64,000 nucleotides of DNA from Prevotellaceae bacterium UBA6398 (GTDB lineage: Bacteria; Bacteroidota; Bacteroidia; Bacteroidales; Bacteroidaceae). Shown piece by piece: positions 34,630 to 43,453 of the stretch. Below the pieces are notes generated by a model. It did no database searches and had not been told where the DNA came from. It saw only the letters and a program-made list of their open reading frames with translations. The position numbers were made by a program, and so were the translations under genes. The DNA is taken from assembly GCA_002437495.1 (NCBI GenBank), contig DJQA01000015.1, forward strand, positions 22,662-86,661, in the 5' to 3' direction. Within the stretch, counting starts at the first letter, position 1. Every line of letters starts with the position of its first letter.

Positions 34630-37098
34630 TTATTCCTTATAATAAACCCTTTTAACACGTTCGCTAACGGATGTTAGGATTTCGTATGGAATAGTTTTCA
34701 AAATATCGCTTAAAACGGTAACGGGCAGGTTGTCGCCAAAAATCTCCACGCTGTCGCCCTCCTTGCAGGCAATGTCGGTAACGTCAATCATTGCTACGTC
34801 CATGCATATATTGCCTACATATGGCGCTTTCTCTCCGTTTACAAGGCAGAAGCCGTTTCCGCATCCAAGGTGGCGGTTAAGCCCATCGGCATAGCCTATG
34901 GGAATTGCCGCAATTCTGCTGTCGCGTGTCAAGTGGCCTTTGCGTGAATACCCAACAGTATCCTCTTTTCTTACGTTGTGTATTTGGAGTATCGTAGTGT
35001 GCAATGCAGCAACATTGTGTATGGTCTTGTTTGTAAATGGGTCGATGCCGTAAAGCCCAAGTCCGAGCCTTACCATATCAAGATGGTATTCGGGGAAGCG
35101 CTCTATGCCTGCGGTGTTGCATATATGTCTCAGTATTTTGTCGGGAAAGGCTTGCTGTAATTTCAGGCTTGCTTCGTTATAAGTATCAAACTGTTGCTTT
35201 GTGAAATTGTTGAATTCCTCACTGTCGCTCCCTACGAAGTGCGAGAATACCGAGCGTGGTACAACGGCATTTTGAGCTTTCAGACGTGAAACCAACTCAT
35301 CGATTTCCTCCGGCAGAAATCCCAGGCGGTGCATTCCCGAATCGATTTTCACATGAATAGGATAGTGGGTAACTCCTTCGCGTTTTGCTTCCTTTATCAT
35401 TGCTTCGAGAATCCTGAAACTGTAAATTTCCGGTTCCAGATTGTATTGCAGCATAGTTCGGAAAGCGGTCATTTCCGGGTTCATCACCATAATGTTAGCC
35501 GTTATTCCCGCGTTGCGCAGCACTACTCCTTCATCGGCTACGGCAACCGCGAGGTAATCGACGCCATGTTCCTGAAGCGTGCGTGAAACTTCAAGAGCTC
35601 CGCTGCCGTATGCAGAAGCTTTAACCATACACACGATCTTTGTTCCGTGTTTCATGAACGAACGGTAATGGTTTAGGTTTTCCACAATAGCGCCGAGGTT
35701 AATGTTCAGTGTGGTTTCGTGCACTTTTTTTGTAAGCAGGTCGTATATCCTTTCAAAGCCGAACTTTCTCGCCCCTTTAAGCAGCACGGTACTTCCATTT
35801 ATGTTTTCCAGTTCTCCGCTTTCTGCCAATTCTTCGGTTGTTTTGAAAAATTTTGAGTTTACCTTGAAGCATTTCGCGTTTTCGCCAATCTTTTTTCCTA
35901 CGCCTATAAACAATTGCGGCTTGCGTGAGTTAACCATCTCTGCTACTTTGGAATATAGTTCTTCGCTTTCCATTCCGCTTTGCAGAATATCGCTTAATAT
36001 TACAATTTGGCGGCTGTTGGCTTTTTCGCAGCGGCGGTTTAGAAAATCGAGGGCTATGTCTAGCGAGTTAACGTCTGAGTTGTAAGCATCGTTTATTATT
36101 GTGCAGTGGTTTATTCCCTGTGTAACTTCCATGCGCATTGCAAGCGGCTCCAGATTTTCCATGCCTTTTGCGATTTCATGCCGGGATTTTTTCAGGTAAA
36201 GGCAAACGGCAAGGCAATGAATGCTGTCGTTTATTGACGCATCGTCAATAAAAGGGATTGTGTATTCCCCGGAATTGCCATTATAGTTGTATTCTATAAT
36301 TGTTTCGCTTTCTTTTTTGCAGATGTCGCTTATGAACAGCGGTACATCGCGGTTGGTTTTCGACCATGTAAGAAGGCGATGAGATATTTTGCCCAATTTA
36401 ACGCAACGGTCAATAATATTGTCATCGCTGCAATATACAAGAATATCGCAGTCCTTGAACAGTCGCAGTTTTTCGCGGCATTTTTCTTCGATGTTTCGAA
36501 AGTTCTCCTGATGTGCGCTTCCCAAGCAAACCATAACGCCTATTGTGGGTTGTATGATGTCGCGCAGTGCCTCCATTTCGCCGGGCTGTGAGATGCCAGC
36601 TTCAAATATGCCGAGCTGTGTGTTTTTGTCTAAAAGCCACACCGACAAAGGAACGCCAATTTGCGAATTGTAGCTTCGCGGGGAACGTGTTATCCTTATG
36701 GTGGGCGACAGAAGTTGGTTCAGCCATTCCTTAACCATGGTTTTTCCGTTACTGCCTGTAATGCCTATGATTGGAATGTTGTATTCCTCGCGATGCCGTT
36801 CGGCAAGGCGCTGCAAGGCTTTTAACGCCGAAGGTGTTTGCAGAAAATTAGCATCGGGATATTTTGTTTCCCAATTTTGTGGCAGCGTGGTAACAGCAAA
36901 GTTGCGCACACCGCGCTGGTACAATTCCGGTATGAAATCGTGTCCGTCTCCCGAGGCTGTCTTTATGGCGAAGAATAGGGAAGTTTCCGGGTAAACCAGC
37001 GAGCGGCTGTCGGTAAGCAGCCATTCCACGTAAGTTTCAGCGTGCCCATAGCGGCGCGCACCTGTAAGTGCAACTATTTCTTCAATTTTGTATTTCAT
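34630..37098 (-). CDS. Bifunctional MurF ligase / alanine racemase
   Basis: The 822-residue cytoplasmic fusion is found across Bacteroidota. The N-terminal half (about 1-455) is UDP-MurNAc-tripeptide:D-Ala-D-Ala ligase, with the ATP loop GITGSNGKTMVKEW and the central INDAYNSDVNSLD. The C-terminal half (about 456-822) is a PLP alanine racemase with the lysine in CMVKASAYGSGALEV and the conserved IDSGMHRLGF, LYGIDP and GYADGLNRH segments. The fusion couples D-alanine supply to its ligation onto the wall precursor. It is preceded after 7 bases by the GSCFA gene. Confidence 0.95.
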   Translation of the reverse strand: MKYKIEEIVALTGARRYGHAETYVEWLLTDSRSLVYPETSLFFAIKTASGDGHDFIPELYQRGVRNFAVTTLPQNWETKYPDANFLQTPSALKALQRLAERHREEYNIPIIGITGSNGKTMVKEWLNQLLSPTIRITRSPRSYNSQIGVPLSVWLLDKNTQLGIFEAGISQPGEMEALRDIIQPTIGVMVCLGSAHQENFRNIEEKCREKLRLFKDCDILVYCSDDNIIDRCVKLGKISHRLLTWSKTNRDVPLFISDICKKESETIIEYNYNGNSGEYTIPFIDDASINDSIHCLAVCLYLKKSRHEIAKGMENLEPLAMRMEVTQGINHCTIINDAYNSDVNSLDIALDFLNRRCEKANSRQIVILSDILQSGMESEELYSKVAEMVNSRKPQLFIGVGKKIGENAKCFKVNSKFFKTTEELAESGELENINGSTVLLKGARKFGFERIYDLLTKKVHETTLNINLGAIVENLNHYRSFMKHGTKIVCMVKASAYGSGALEVSRTLQEHGVDYLAVAVADEGVVLRNAGITANIMVMNPEMTAFRTMLQYNLEPEIYSFRILEAMIKEAKREGVTHYPIHVKIDSGMHRLGFLPEEIDELVSRLKAQNAVVPRSVFSHFVGSDSEEFNNFTKQQFDTYNEASLKLQQAFPDKILRHICNTAGIERFPEYHLDMVRLGLGLYGIDPFTNKTIHNVAALHTTILQIHNVRKEDTVGYSRKGHLTRDSRIAAIPIGYADGLNRHLGCGNGFCLVNGEKAPYVGNICMDVAMIDVTDIACKEGDSVEIFGDNLPVTVLSDILKTIPYEILTSVSERVKRVYYKE

Positions 37099-37105
37099 GT
37101 TTTTT

Positions 37106-38134
37106 TTATGATTGCGTTTGGGTAAGGATTTCGTTTATTTTTTCCAGGTCTTTGTCAAACCTGACTTGGGGATATTCTTTTTCCAGTTGGGCGATTTTCT
37201 CTTTGGCAGAAACCATTAACGCCATGTATTGTCTGCTTTGCGGAAACTGCGGCTTATGTAGCAGAATTTTTGCAACCGCACTCCATTGCTTTGCAAACCC
37301 CATTGCTTTTGCGCTGAATGCGTATTCCGCAAACTTTTCGTATATATAGTCCACCGCCTGTTTGGAGGGGTGCACCATGTCTTCTGCGTAGAAACGGTAG
37401 TCGCGCAGTTCGTCGTTCATGATTTCAAATGAGGGGAAGTAGCCGCATTTGTCGGGGAAACGGTTCACAATTCCGTCTACAGCAAGCATGAGCACCGCTT
37501 TTCCGAGATTCGAACCGTGCAAACCGTATTTTATGTACCTGTAAGGGCTTACCGTGAATACAACGTTTAGCTTCGGATTGAGAGCGAACAATTGTTCAAG
37601 CGTTTGGCAATACGCCGATATGATTTCATCTATACCCAAATCCAATGTTTTGAAATCGGCTGCGGGTTGTTTGTGGCAGTTTGCCACGGCAAACTTTTCG
37701 TCAGCTGTGTTTCGGAAATAAACACGGTTTGTGCCGAATGTGATGATAAGAAGTTTGGCGCTTTTCAGCGTTCCTGCGGTTTGCCTTAGCGATTTGGCTA
37801 TGTTTGCTTCCAGTTCTTGTTTTTCAAAAGCAAAAAAGTTTGTGGAGTGTAACCAACTATACCATACGCCGTTGCTTTTGAAAAGCCGGCTATTTATTAC
37901 ATCCTTGTCGGGATTGCCGCCATTCTTAATGGTATCGGTGATTATTTTCAAGCAGTTAAGGATGGAGAGCGGGTTGTAGAGTACCCCGAACGGGTTGCAA
38001 ATGCAGTTGAAACGGTTGTCCTGCAGCTTGCGTCCCACTTCGTCGGAAAAGCATGAACCTAACAGTAAGATGCCGTCCCCGGCTTCAAGGGAGAATGCGG
38101 CTTTTGAAATTTGCAAATCGGTTCTGAGCTTCAT
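37106..38134 (-). CDS. GSCFA domain protein
   Basis: The 342-residue protein carries the naming motif in LLLGSCFSDEVGRKL, then FNCICNPFGVLYNPLSI, LIITFGTNRVYF, and the late DMVHPSKQAVDYI with a histidine. This order matches SGNH-like hydrolases (Ser in GSCF, late Asp-His), so esterase activity is plausible. The substrate is unknown. It is the first gene of the GSCFA-murF-alr operon, so a cell-envelope role is a fair guess. A -7 box lies 28 bases upstream. Confidence 0.92.
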   Translation of the reverse strand: MKLRTDLQISKAAFSLEAGDGILLLGSCFSDEVGRKLQDNRFNCICNPFGVLYNPLSILNCLKIITDTIKNGGNPDKDVINSRLFKSNGVWYSWLHSTNFFAFEKQELEANIAKSLRQTAGTLKSAKLLIITFGTNRVYFRNTADEKFAVANCHKQPAADFKTLDLGIDEIISAYCQTLEQLFALNPKLNVVFTVSPYRYIKYGLHGSNLGKAVLMLAVDGIVNRFPDKCGYFPSFEIMNDELRDYRFYAEDMVHPSKQAVDYIYEKFAEYAFSAKAMGFAKQWSAVAKILLHKPQFPQSRQYMALMVSAKEKIAQLEKEYPQVRFDKDLEKINEILTQTQS

Positions 38135-38161
38135 TGGTTTGCAGGTAGCTTGTTGCGACTA

Positions 38162-38169
38162 CAAAGTTA
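38162..38169 (-). promoter_or_regulatory. -7 promoter box of the GSCFA-murF-alr operon
   Basis: Reads TAACTTTG on the minus strand, 28 bases upstream of the start at 38134. The expected -33 position has no exact TTTG. Confidence 0.5.
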
Positions 38170-38305
38170 AAAAAAAAGAGCAAACTCGCAGACTAAAGCC
38201 CGCTTGTTTTTGAAAGCAAAAAAACTATTCCGACCCCTTTTAACAGGGTTCATCCTGTAAAAATCAAAGCAGTTTTCACCTCGCCATAACAGTTTGCTCT
38301 ACTGC

Positions 38306-38407
38306 GTGTTGCAATGGGCGAAAATATGTCTGATATAATTTTTTCTATGTCCGATATAATTTTTTCTACGTCCGATGTGGTTTATTCTACATGGGACATG
38401 TTTTTTT
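38306..38407 (+). repeat. Palindromic-array intergenic repeat, copy 8
   Basis: The plus-strand flank GTGTTGCAATGGGCG is followed by four units at 21-bp period. It fills most of the space between the OmpA-gene terminator (38412-38452) and the GSCFA promoter in this 341-base gap. Stretch 38190-38305 shows nothing. Confidence 0.9.
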
Positions 38408-38411
38408 GTTT

Positions 38412-38452
38412 AACGCAAATGCAGTCCGGCAATAACTGCCGGACTGCATTTG
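38412..38452 (-). terminator. Terminator of the OmpA-like gene
   Basis: Perfect 15-bp inverted repeat (38416-38430 with 38438-38452). The T tract on the minus strand is short (ATTTG), so termination strength is uncertain. Confidence 0.7.
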
Positions 38453-38475
38453 TATTATCGCACAAGCAAGTATCT

Positions 38476-39345
38476 TTAATTGTTGTTTCCTTCTTTGGGC
38501 GCCTTGTCTATAAGGTCCATGAATTGGTCGAGTTTCGGAGTGATGATTATCTGTGTGCGACGGTTGCGCTGTTTTCCGAGCTCGCTGTCATTTGTTGTTA
38601 GTGGATTGTATTCTCCGCGACCACCGGCGGTTAAACGCTTGGGGTCAATGCCGTAGTTGTTTTGCAGGTATTGCACCACGCTTGATGCCCTGAGACAGCT
38701 CAAATCCCAATTGTTACGTATGTTTTGTCGGCTTATGGGCACATTGTCGGTGTTGCCTTCTACTAACACATCGTAGTCTTTGTAGTCCTTTATGATTTTT
38801 GCGATTTTGCTAAGCGTTTCGGCTGCGCGGTCGTTGATTTCGTAGCTGCCGCTCTTGTATAGCATGTTGTCGGCGAGTGAAATGTATACCACTCCTTTAA
38901 GCACTTGTACATTAACCTCCTTTTGCTCACTTTGCGAGAGGGAGCGGGTGAGGTTATTTGTCAGCACCAAGTTCAGCGAGTCGCTCTTGCTCTTAACTTC
39001 AACCAAATGACGTATGTATTGGTTCGACTCGTTTATTTGGTCTACAAGTTTCGAAATGTTCATGTTTGTCTGACTGCCTGCCGTGAGGCTCTTGTCGAGC
39101 GATGACTGCAATTTTGCGTAATCTTTGCGGGCCTGCGAAAGCTGGTCCTCCAAACTTGAAACGCGCGCCTTGCTCGCTGCCAGTTGCGATTGCACGTTGG
39201 CGAGTTTGTCCTTTGTGTTCTGATAGTTAGTTGAGAGTACCTTATTTTCGTTTTGGCAATTTTCCAAACTTTTTTTGCTCGCGCAGCTGCTCAACAAAAT
39301 ACCTGCCACTATGAGCGGTACAAACAATAAAGCGTTCTTTTTCAT
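38476..39345 (-). CDS. OmpA-family lipoprotein with coiled coil
   Basis: The 289-residue protein has a lipoprotein signal ending LLSSC (Cys 21) and a heptad-rich coiled coil (about residues 30-125, rich in Gln, Ser, Lys and Leu). A C-terminal OmpA/peptidoglycan-binding domain follows, with EGNTDNVPISRQNIRNNWDL (LxxxRAxxV helix after) and NRRTQIII. It probably tethers the outer membrane to the wall. A single gene with its own -7 box and terminator. Confidence 0.92.
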   Translation of the reverse strand: MKKNALLFVPLIVAGILLSSCASKKSLENCQNENKVLSTNYQNTKDKLANVQSQLAASKARVSSLEDQLSQARKDYAKLQSSLDKSLTAGSQTNMNISKLVDQINESNQYIRHLVEVKSKSDSLNLVLTNNLTRSLSQSEQKEVNVQVLKGVVYISLADNMLYKSGSYEINDRAAETLSKIAKIIKDYKDYDVLVEGNTDNVPISRQNIRNNWDLSCLRASSVVQYLQNNYGIDPKRLTAGGRGEYNPLTTNDSELGKQRNRRTQIIITPKLDQFMDLIDKAPKEGNNN

Positions 39346-39378
39346 TGTTTTTGTTCTTTAATGCGTTATTAATCATGC

Positions 39379-39386
39379 CAAAAATA
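39379..39386 (-). promoter_or_regulatory. -7 promoter box of the OmpA-like gene
   Basis: Reads TATTTTTG on the minus strand, 34 bases upstream of the start at 39345. Confidence 0.5.
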
Positions 39387-39507
39387 TAAATAAAATACGG
39401 AATGCAGTCTGTGTGAGGATGATTTTAATCTTTATTGTGCTGCAATGCGCCGTATTACACATATTTTAAGTGATGCAATCTTTAGGTCTTTACGAACAAT
39501 TGTGCAA

Positions 39508-40020
39508 CTACACGGTTTCGGCGATTTCGTCAAGCTCCTTTCGTATTTTGTCGCCGTGTGGACAGTCTTTGGCAATGTGTCCTATTGGTATTATGGCCAC
39601 AGCCTCGAAGTTTTCGCGGGGAAATTGGCGGCTTACAGCCTCGGTGTCGTAGTTGCACACCCAGCAAGTTCCTAGTCCGCGCTCTGTTGCGGCAAGACAC
39701 AGGTGTTCTGTGGCGATGGCAACGTCAATGTCGCCATGGGGCTTGCCATCGTATTGGCGCACCCAGTTCGTGGAAGTGTCTTTCATGCAGATAATATATA
39801 AAGGTGCGGATTTGAACCATTCGCGGTTGTAACACTCCCTGAGTTTTGACTTGCTTTCTTCAGAAGCCACCACGATGAATTTCCATGGCTGTCTGTTGCA
39901 GGCCGATGGAGCCAGGCGTGCGGCGTTGAGAATGTAATCGAGGTCGCATTGGCTTACAGGCTGACCGGTGAATTTTCGCGCTGAGAAGCGCCTTTTGCTC
40001 AATTCTAAAAAATCAGACAT
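39508..40020 (-). CDS. Nitroreductase family protein
   Basis: The 170-residue FMN enzyme has RRFSARKFTGQPV (FMN phosphate contacts) and the APSACNRQPWKFIVV loop. It also has HLCLAATERGLGTCWVCN and the late AIIPIGHIAKD. It is the small one-domain form of the family; the substrate is unknown. It lies 4 bases downstream of the SulP transporter gene, so the two are probably co-transcribed. Confidence 0.92.
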   Translation of the reverse strand: MSDFLELSKRRFSARKFTGQPVSQCDLDYILNAARLAPSACNRQPWKFIVVASEESKSKLRECYNREWFKSAPLYIICMKDTSTNWVRQYDGKPHGDIDVAIATEHLCLAATERGLGTCWVCNYDTEAVSRQFPRENFEAVAIIPIGHIAKDCPHGDKIRKELDEIAETV

Positions 40021-40024
40021 GGTT

Positions 40025-41716
40025 TTATTTATTTTTTTCTTTGGTTATTTCTTCTGCACGTTTAAGAGCTTTGCTAATGTGGTCGCAGATGTTTTCTTTT
40101 CCCAGCAGGTCGTAAAATCTTGCGCGTTCCAGTTGGGCGTTAACTTTTTCGTTTACTCCGGAGAGTACAATTTGTATGCCCTCTTTTTTGCTCATTAGGC
40201 ACAGGTTGGTTAGGTTGTGAATGCCCGTTGAGTCGACAAACGGCACCTTTCGCATTCGTATTATGCGCACTTTAGGTCGGTCGCCGAATGTCGCCATTAC
40301 TTCCTCAAACTTGTTTCCTGCCCCGAAGAAATACGGGCCGTTTATTTCATATACTTCTACATCCTTAGGTATTGTGTAGTGGTCGAGGTTCGTGGCAAGA
40401 AAGTCGAATTCCTTGTTAAGGTCTATTTCGTCATCCGTAATGGCTTTCACATCTGTTGTTTCGGCCATTCGCTTCATGAATAGCAGGCAGGCTATTATCA
40501 GCCCTACCTCAATGGCAACCGTGAGGTCGAAAATTATTGTCAGGAAAAATGTGATAAGCAGCACTGTAACATCGCTTTTGGGGTTTTTCATAAGAGCCAT
40601 GAACGAACGCCAGCCACACATGCCGTAGCTTACAACAACCAGCACTCCCGCAAGGCACGCCATTGGTATGTATTTTGCAAATGGCATTAGGAAAAGGAAT
40701 ATAAGCAGCAGCACTATTGCATGTATTATTCCTGCCACCGGGGTTTTGCCGCCGTTGTTTATGTTGGTCATTGTGCGTGCAATCGCTCCTGTGGCGGGGA
40801 TGCCGCCAAAAAGCGGGGATGCTATGTTGGCAAGCCCTTGAGCCACAAGCTCGGTGTTTGAGTCGTGGTGGTCGCCCGTAACGCCATCGGCAACCGTGGC
40901 CGATAGCAAAGACTCGATGGCTCCTAGTATGGCTATTGTTATGGCCGGAGATACGAGACTTTTTACAGTGTCCCAATTCATGTCGGGGATTTGGGCTTTC
41001 GGAAGCACATTACTTATGGCAAAGCGGTCGCCTATGGTCTCTATAGACGATATGCCCGCAAAATTCTTGAGCAGCATTGCCACTATGGTCATTAGTATGA
41101 TAGCGACGAGTGAGCCGGGGATTTTTTTGCTGAACTTAGGGGTTATTGCTATTATGGCAATGCTCGCAACGCCTATTAGTGCGCACCATATGTCGATTGT
41201 GTTGAAGTTTTGCAAATACACGCCCCATTTTTCAATGAAGTCGGATGGGTTTGACGGCAGAGAGAGACCGAAGAGATCTTTTATCTGTGTGGTGAAAATG
41301 GTTACGGCTATTCCGCTTGTGAAGCCGACAACAATGGGGTAGGGAATGTATTTTATTATGGTGCCGAGGCGCAGAAGCCCGAACAACACCAGGAAAAGCC
41401 CTGCCATGAGCGTGGCTATGGTAAGCCCCTCAATGCCGTATTTTTGTATTATACCGTAGATTATTATTATGAATGCTCCTGTAGGGCCGCCTATTTGCAC
41501 TTTGCTTCCGCCAAACACTGAGATGACAAGTCCCGCAACAATTGCGGTAATAATGCCTTTTTCGGGCGTAACGCCGGAGGCTATTCCAAAGGCTATTGCC
41601 AGCGGCAGAGCCACAATGCCTACTATTATGCCCGCCATGAGGTCGGACATGAAAGTTTTCTTGTTATAGTTTTTAATGGAATAAAAAAGTTTGGATTTTA
41701 GGGTGAAAGCCTTCAT
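40025..41716 (-). CDS. SulP-family anion transporter with STAS domain
   Basis: The 563-residue inner-membrane transporter is of the SLC26/SulP family. The N-terminal transport domain (about 1-430, some 12-14 helices) contains the signature GIIVGIVALPLAIAFGIASG and the GPTGAFI loop. A cytoplasmic STAS domain follows (about 445-560, RMRKVPFVDSTGIHNLTNL). Sulfate or bicarbonate are the usual substrates. I chose the ATG at 41716; an in-frame TTG lies two codons upstream. A full promoter is visible upstream. Confidence 0.94.
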   Translation of the reverse strand: MKAFTLKSKLFYSIKNYNKKTFMSDLMAGIIVGIVALPLAIAFGIASGVTPEKGIITAIVAGLVISVFGGSKVQIGGPTGAFIIIIYGIIQKYGIEGLTIATLMAGLFLVLFGLLRLGTIIKYIPYPIVVGFTSGIAVTIFTTQIKDLFGLSLPSNPSDFIEKWGVYLQNFNTIDIWCALIGVASIAIIAITPKFSKKIPGSLVAIILMTIVAMLLKNFAGISSIETIGDRFAISNVLPKAQIPDMNWDTVKSLVSPAITIAILGAIESLLSATVADGVTGDHHDSNTELVAQGLANIASPLFGGIPATGAIARTMTNINNGGKTPVAGIIHAIVLLLIFLFLMPFAKYIPMACLAGVLVVVSYGMCGWRSFMALMKNPKSDVTVLLITFFLTIIFDLTVAIEVGLIIACLLFMKRMAETTDVKAITDDEIDLNKEFDFLATNLDHYTIPKDVEVYEINGPYFFGAGNKFEEVMATFGDRPKVRIIRMRKVPFVDSTGIHNLTNLCLMSKKEGIQIVLSGVNEKVNAQLERARFYDLLGKENICDHISKALKRAEEITKEKNK

Positions 41717-41776
41717 CAGCAAGTTTTGTGTTATAAACGGAGGCTATTGATGCGGCCGTTTTTTTGAAGTGGAGTG

Positions 41777-41807
41777 CAAAAGTACGAATATTCCGCAAGA
41801 TGGCAAA
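41777..41807 (-). promoter_or_regulatory. Promoter of the SulP-nitroreductase operon
   Basis: On the minus strand, TTTG (41804-41807), a 19-base spacer and TACTTTTG (41777-41784). This is an exact match to the Bacteroidota TTTG-N19-TAnnTTTG consensus. Confidence 0.75.
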
Positions 41808-41865
41808 AGTGCGCAAATAAAGACCGGGTTGAGGGGGGGGGAAAAGTATAGGTGGGGATATGGGA

Positions 41866-41965
41866 CATGGGATATAGGAAAAACCAAGTCCGATGTAGAA
41901 AAAATTATGTCTGACGTAGAAAAAACTACATCAGACATAATTTTTGCCTTGGCAGGCTTTTGAGT
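41866..41965 (-). repeat. Palindromic-array intergenic repeat, copy 9
   Basis: Four minus-strand units at 21-bp period, with the flank near 41946-41965. It lies between the end of the GH57 gene and the SulP promoter. A run of nine G at 41832-41840 sits close by. Confidence 0.88.
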
Positions 41966-42021
41966 AACAGTAAGTTGTGTTTGGTTGTGCGAGCTGTTGC
42001 AAATTTCTTGGAATCAAAGAC

Positions 42022-43437
42022 TTATTTGTCTTCGGCTTTTACAGTTGCTTTTGCTTTGGTCGTCGTTCTCCTCGTTGTTCTCTTAACTGTTTTTTCTTCG
42101 GTTTTTGCCTTGACGGTTTTATTGTCGGTTTTTCCTATTTCACGTGTCAGCTTGTCAATTATAGCATGAAGTTTCACTATTTCCTTGTCTTTCATCTCAA
42201 GTTCCTCTTCTTGGTTTCTTATGGAAGTCAGTAGCGATGAAAGTTCCTCGTTGTCGATGTCGGGATACAGGTCGTTAACCCTTGTCATGAAGTCGCCGAG
42301 TATGTTCATGTAGTTTATGAAAGCATCTTCCGGCGTTTCGTATATTCCGCGATAGCCGCCTTCTGCGCTTGGCTTTGTGTTCATGAACCGGAAGTTGTTT
42401 GTTGCCTGCAAGTAATTCCAGTCCTGCTTTATTTGTCGGTTGTCGCATATTCTCACTCGGTCGGCTATGCTGTAAAGTTTGTCGAAAGCTTCGCGCTGCA
42501 TAATGTTGCCGAGCCACGCGCTTGTATCCCTTTCCTCGTCAACCCACGAGATGGGGTAGGGAACGTTGAGGCTTCCCGCACTTTTGTTTTTGGAGCATAT
42601 TTCCGATGGCGTTGAGAATGAGATGCCGCGTTTCTTCGCCTCATCGGGCAGGGCTTTGAAAAATTCAAGTATGTTTGAGGAAAGAGGCTGGAATATTCCT
42701 ATGGCACAAAGTTCCATGAAAATGTTTATCACTTGTTCGTCTTCGGGCATTTTTGCAATCCAGTCCATGTATTTGTCGGCAAAGAGCGGGTATTCGCTCC
42801 AAGAGGAATTGTTGAACCTTAGACTTATGTCCTCTGAAAGGCGGTAGTCGCGCAGAAGTAGTTTAAGTTTGGGTGCGTTTGCGCAGTTGTAAACAAAGTG
42901 CGGACTTTTCCAGCCGAGAATGTGTCTTGCCCCTTCGGTCAGCATACCTTTGAATCCCATTTCTGCCACAAGCTCGCCTATTTCATCGGAATAGATGAGA
43001 CATGAGTTGCGGAATATTTTTGGTTCGGCTCCGAAAATGGATTTAACCTTGCGGCAAAGCAATTTTACGTCTTCCTTGAAGCAATCTTTGTTGGCAAGAG
43101 ATGAAAGCCCGTGGGAATAGGGTTCCGCAAGAATTTCGCAGCATCCGGTGTCGTATAGCTTTTTTATGAGGTCAAGCACTTCGGGCGCGTGGCTTTCAAG
43201 TTGCTCTATGGCGCATCCCGAAAGCGAAATTGCGCATTTGAAGTAGTGCTTGTTGCTTTCCGCCATGCTTATGAGTGCCTTTAATGCCGGAATATATGAC
43301 TTTTCTGCGGTTTCGGTTATGCTGCGGGCGTTCTCGTAATCATCGTAATAGTAGTGGTCCGTTCCAATGTCGAAGAAGCGGTAGCGTTTCAGGTGTATGT
43401 TCTGATGTATTTCAAAGTACAGGCATATAGTTTTCAT
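42022..43437 (-). CDS. GH57 family alpha-amylase-like protein
   Basis: The 471-residue GH57 enzyme opens ICLYFEIHQNIHLKRYRFFD and has ILAEPYSHGLSSL; the glutamate of the ILAEPYSHG motif fits the family nucleophile region. ARHILGWKSPHFVYN follows. About residues 415-435 form a coiled coil and the last 35 residues are a Lys/Thr/Arg-rich tail (VKRTTRRTTTKAKATVK) reminiscent of histone-like tails. It is probably involved in glycogen or alpha-glucan metabolism, since it is the last gene of the debranching enzyme-glycosyltransferase-GH57 operon. Confidence 0.92.
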   Translation of the reverse strand: MKTICLYFEIHQNIHLKRYRFFDIGTDHYYYDDYENARSITETAEKSYIPALKALISMAESNKHYFKCAISLSGCAIEQLESHAPEVLDLIKKLYDTGCCEILAEPYSHGLSSLANKDCFKEDVKLLCRKVKSIFGAEPKIFRNSCLIYSDEIGELVAEMGFKGMLTEGARHILGWKSPHFVYNCANAPKLKLLLRDYRLSEDISLRFNNSSWSEYPLFADKYMDWIAKMPEDEQVINIFMELCAIGIFQPLSSNILEFFKALPDEAKKRGISFSTPSEICSKNKSAGSLNVPYPISWVDEERDTSAWLGNIMQREAFDKLYSIADRVRICDNRQIKQDWNYLQATNNFRFMNTKPSAEGGYRGIYETPEDAFINYMNILGDFMTRVNDLYPDIDNEELSSLLTSIRNQEEELEMKDKEIVKLHAIIDKLTREIGKTDNKTVKAKTEEKTVKRTTRRTTTKAKATVKAEDK

Positions 43438-43453
43438 GTTGTTTCTTTATTAT

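Noticed and set aside
38314..38601. Open frame with peptide repeats of the type FSMSDII/FSTSDVV
   Set aside because: The 21-bp DNA period of repeat copy 8 gives an in-frame heptapeptide repeat by arithmetic alone. The same false frames arise at copies 2 (5522-5740), 4 (14860-15093) and 9 (41744-41938). None has a signal or conservation as protein.
41832..41840. Run of nine G near repeat copy 9 as a phase-variable tract
   Set aside because: It lies outside any coding frame and upstream of the SulP promoter's -33 box. Phase variation could still act on the promoter, but nothing else supports it.
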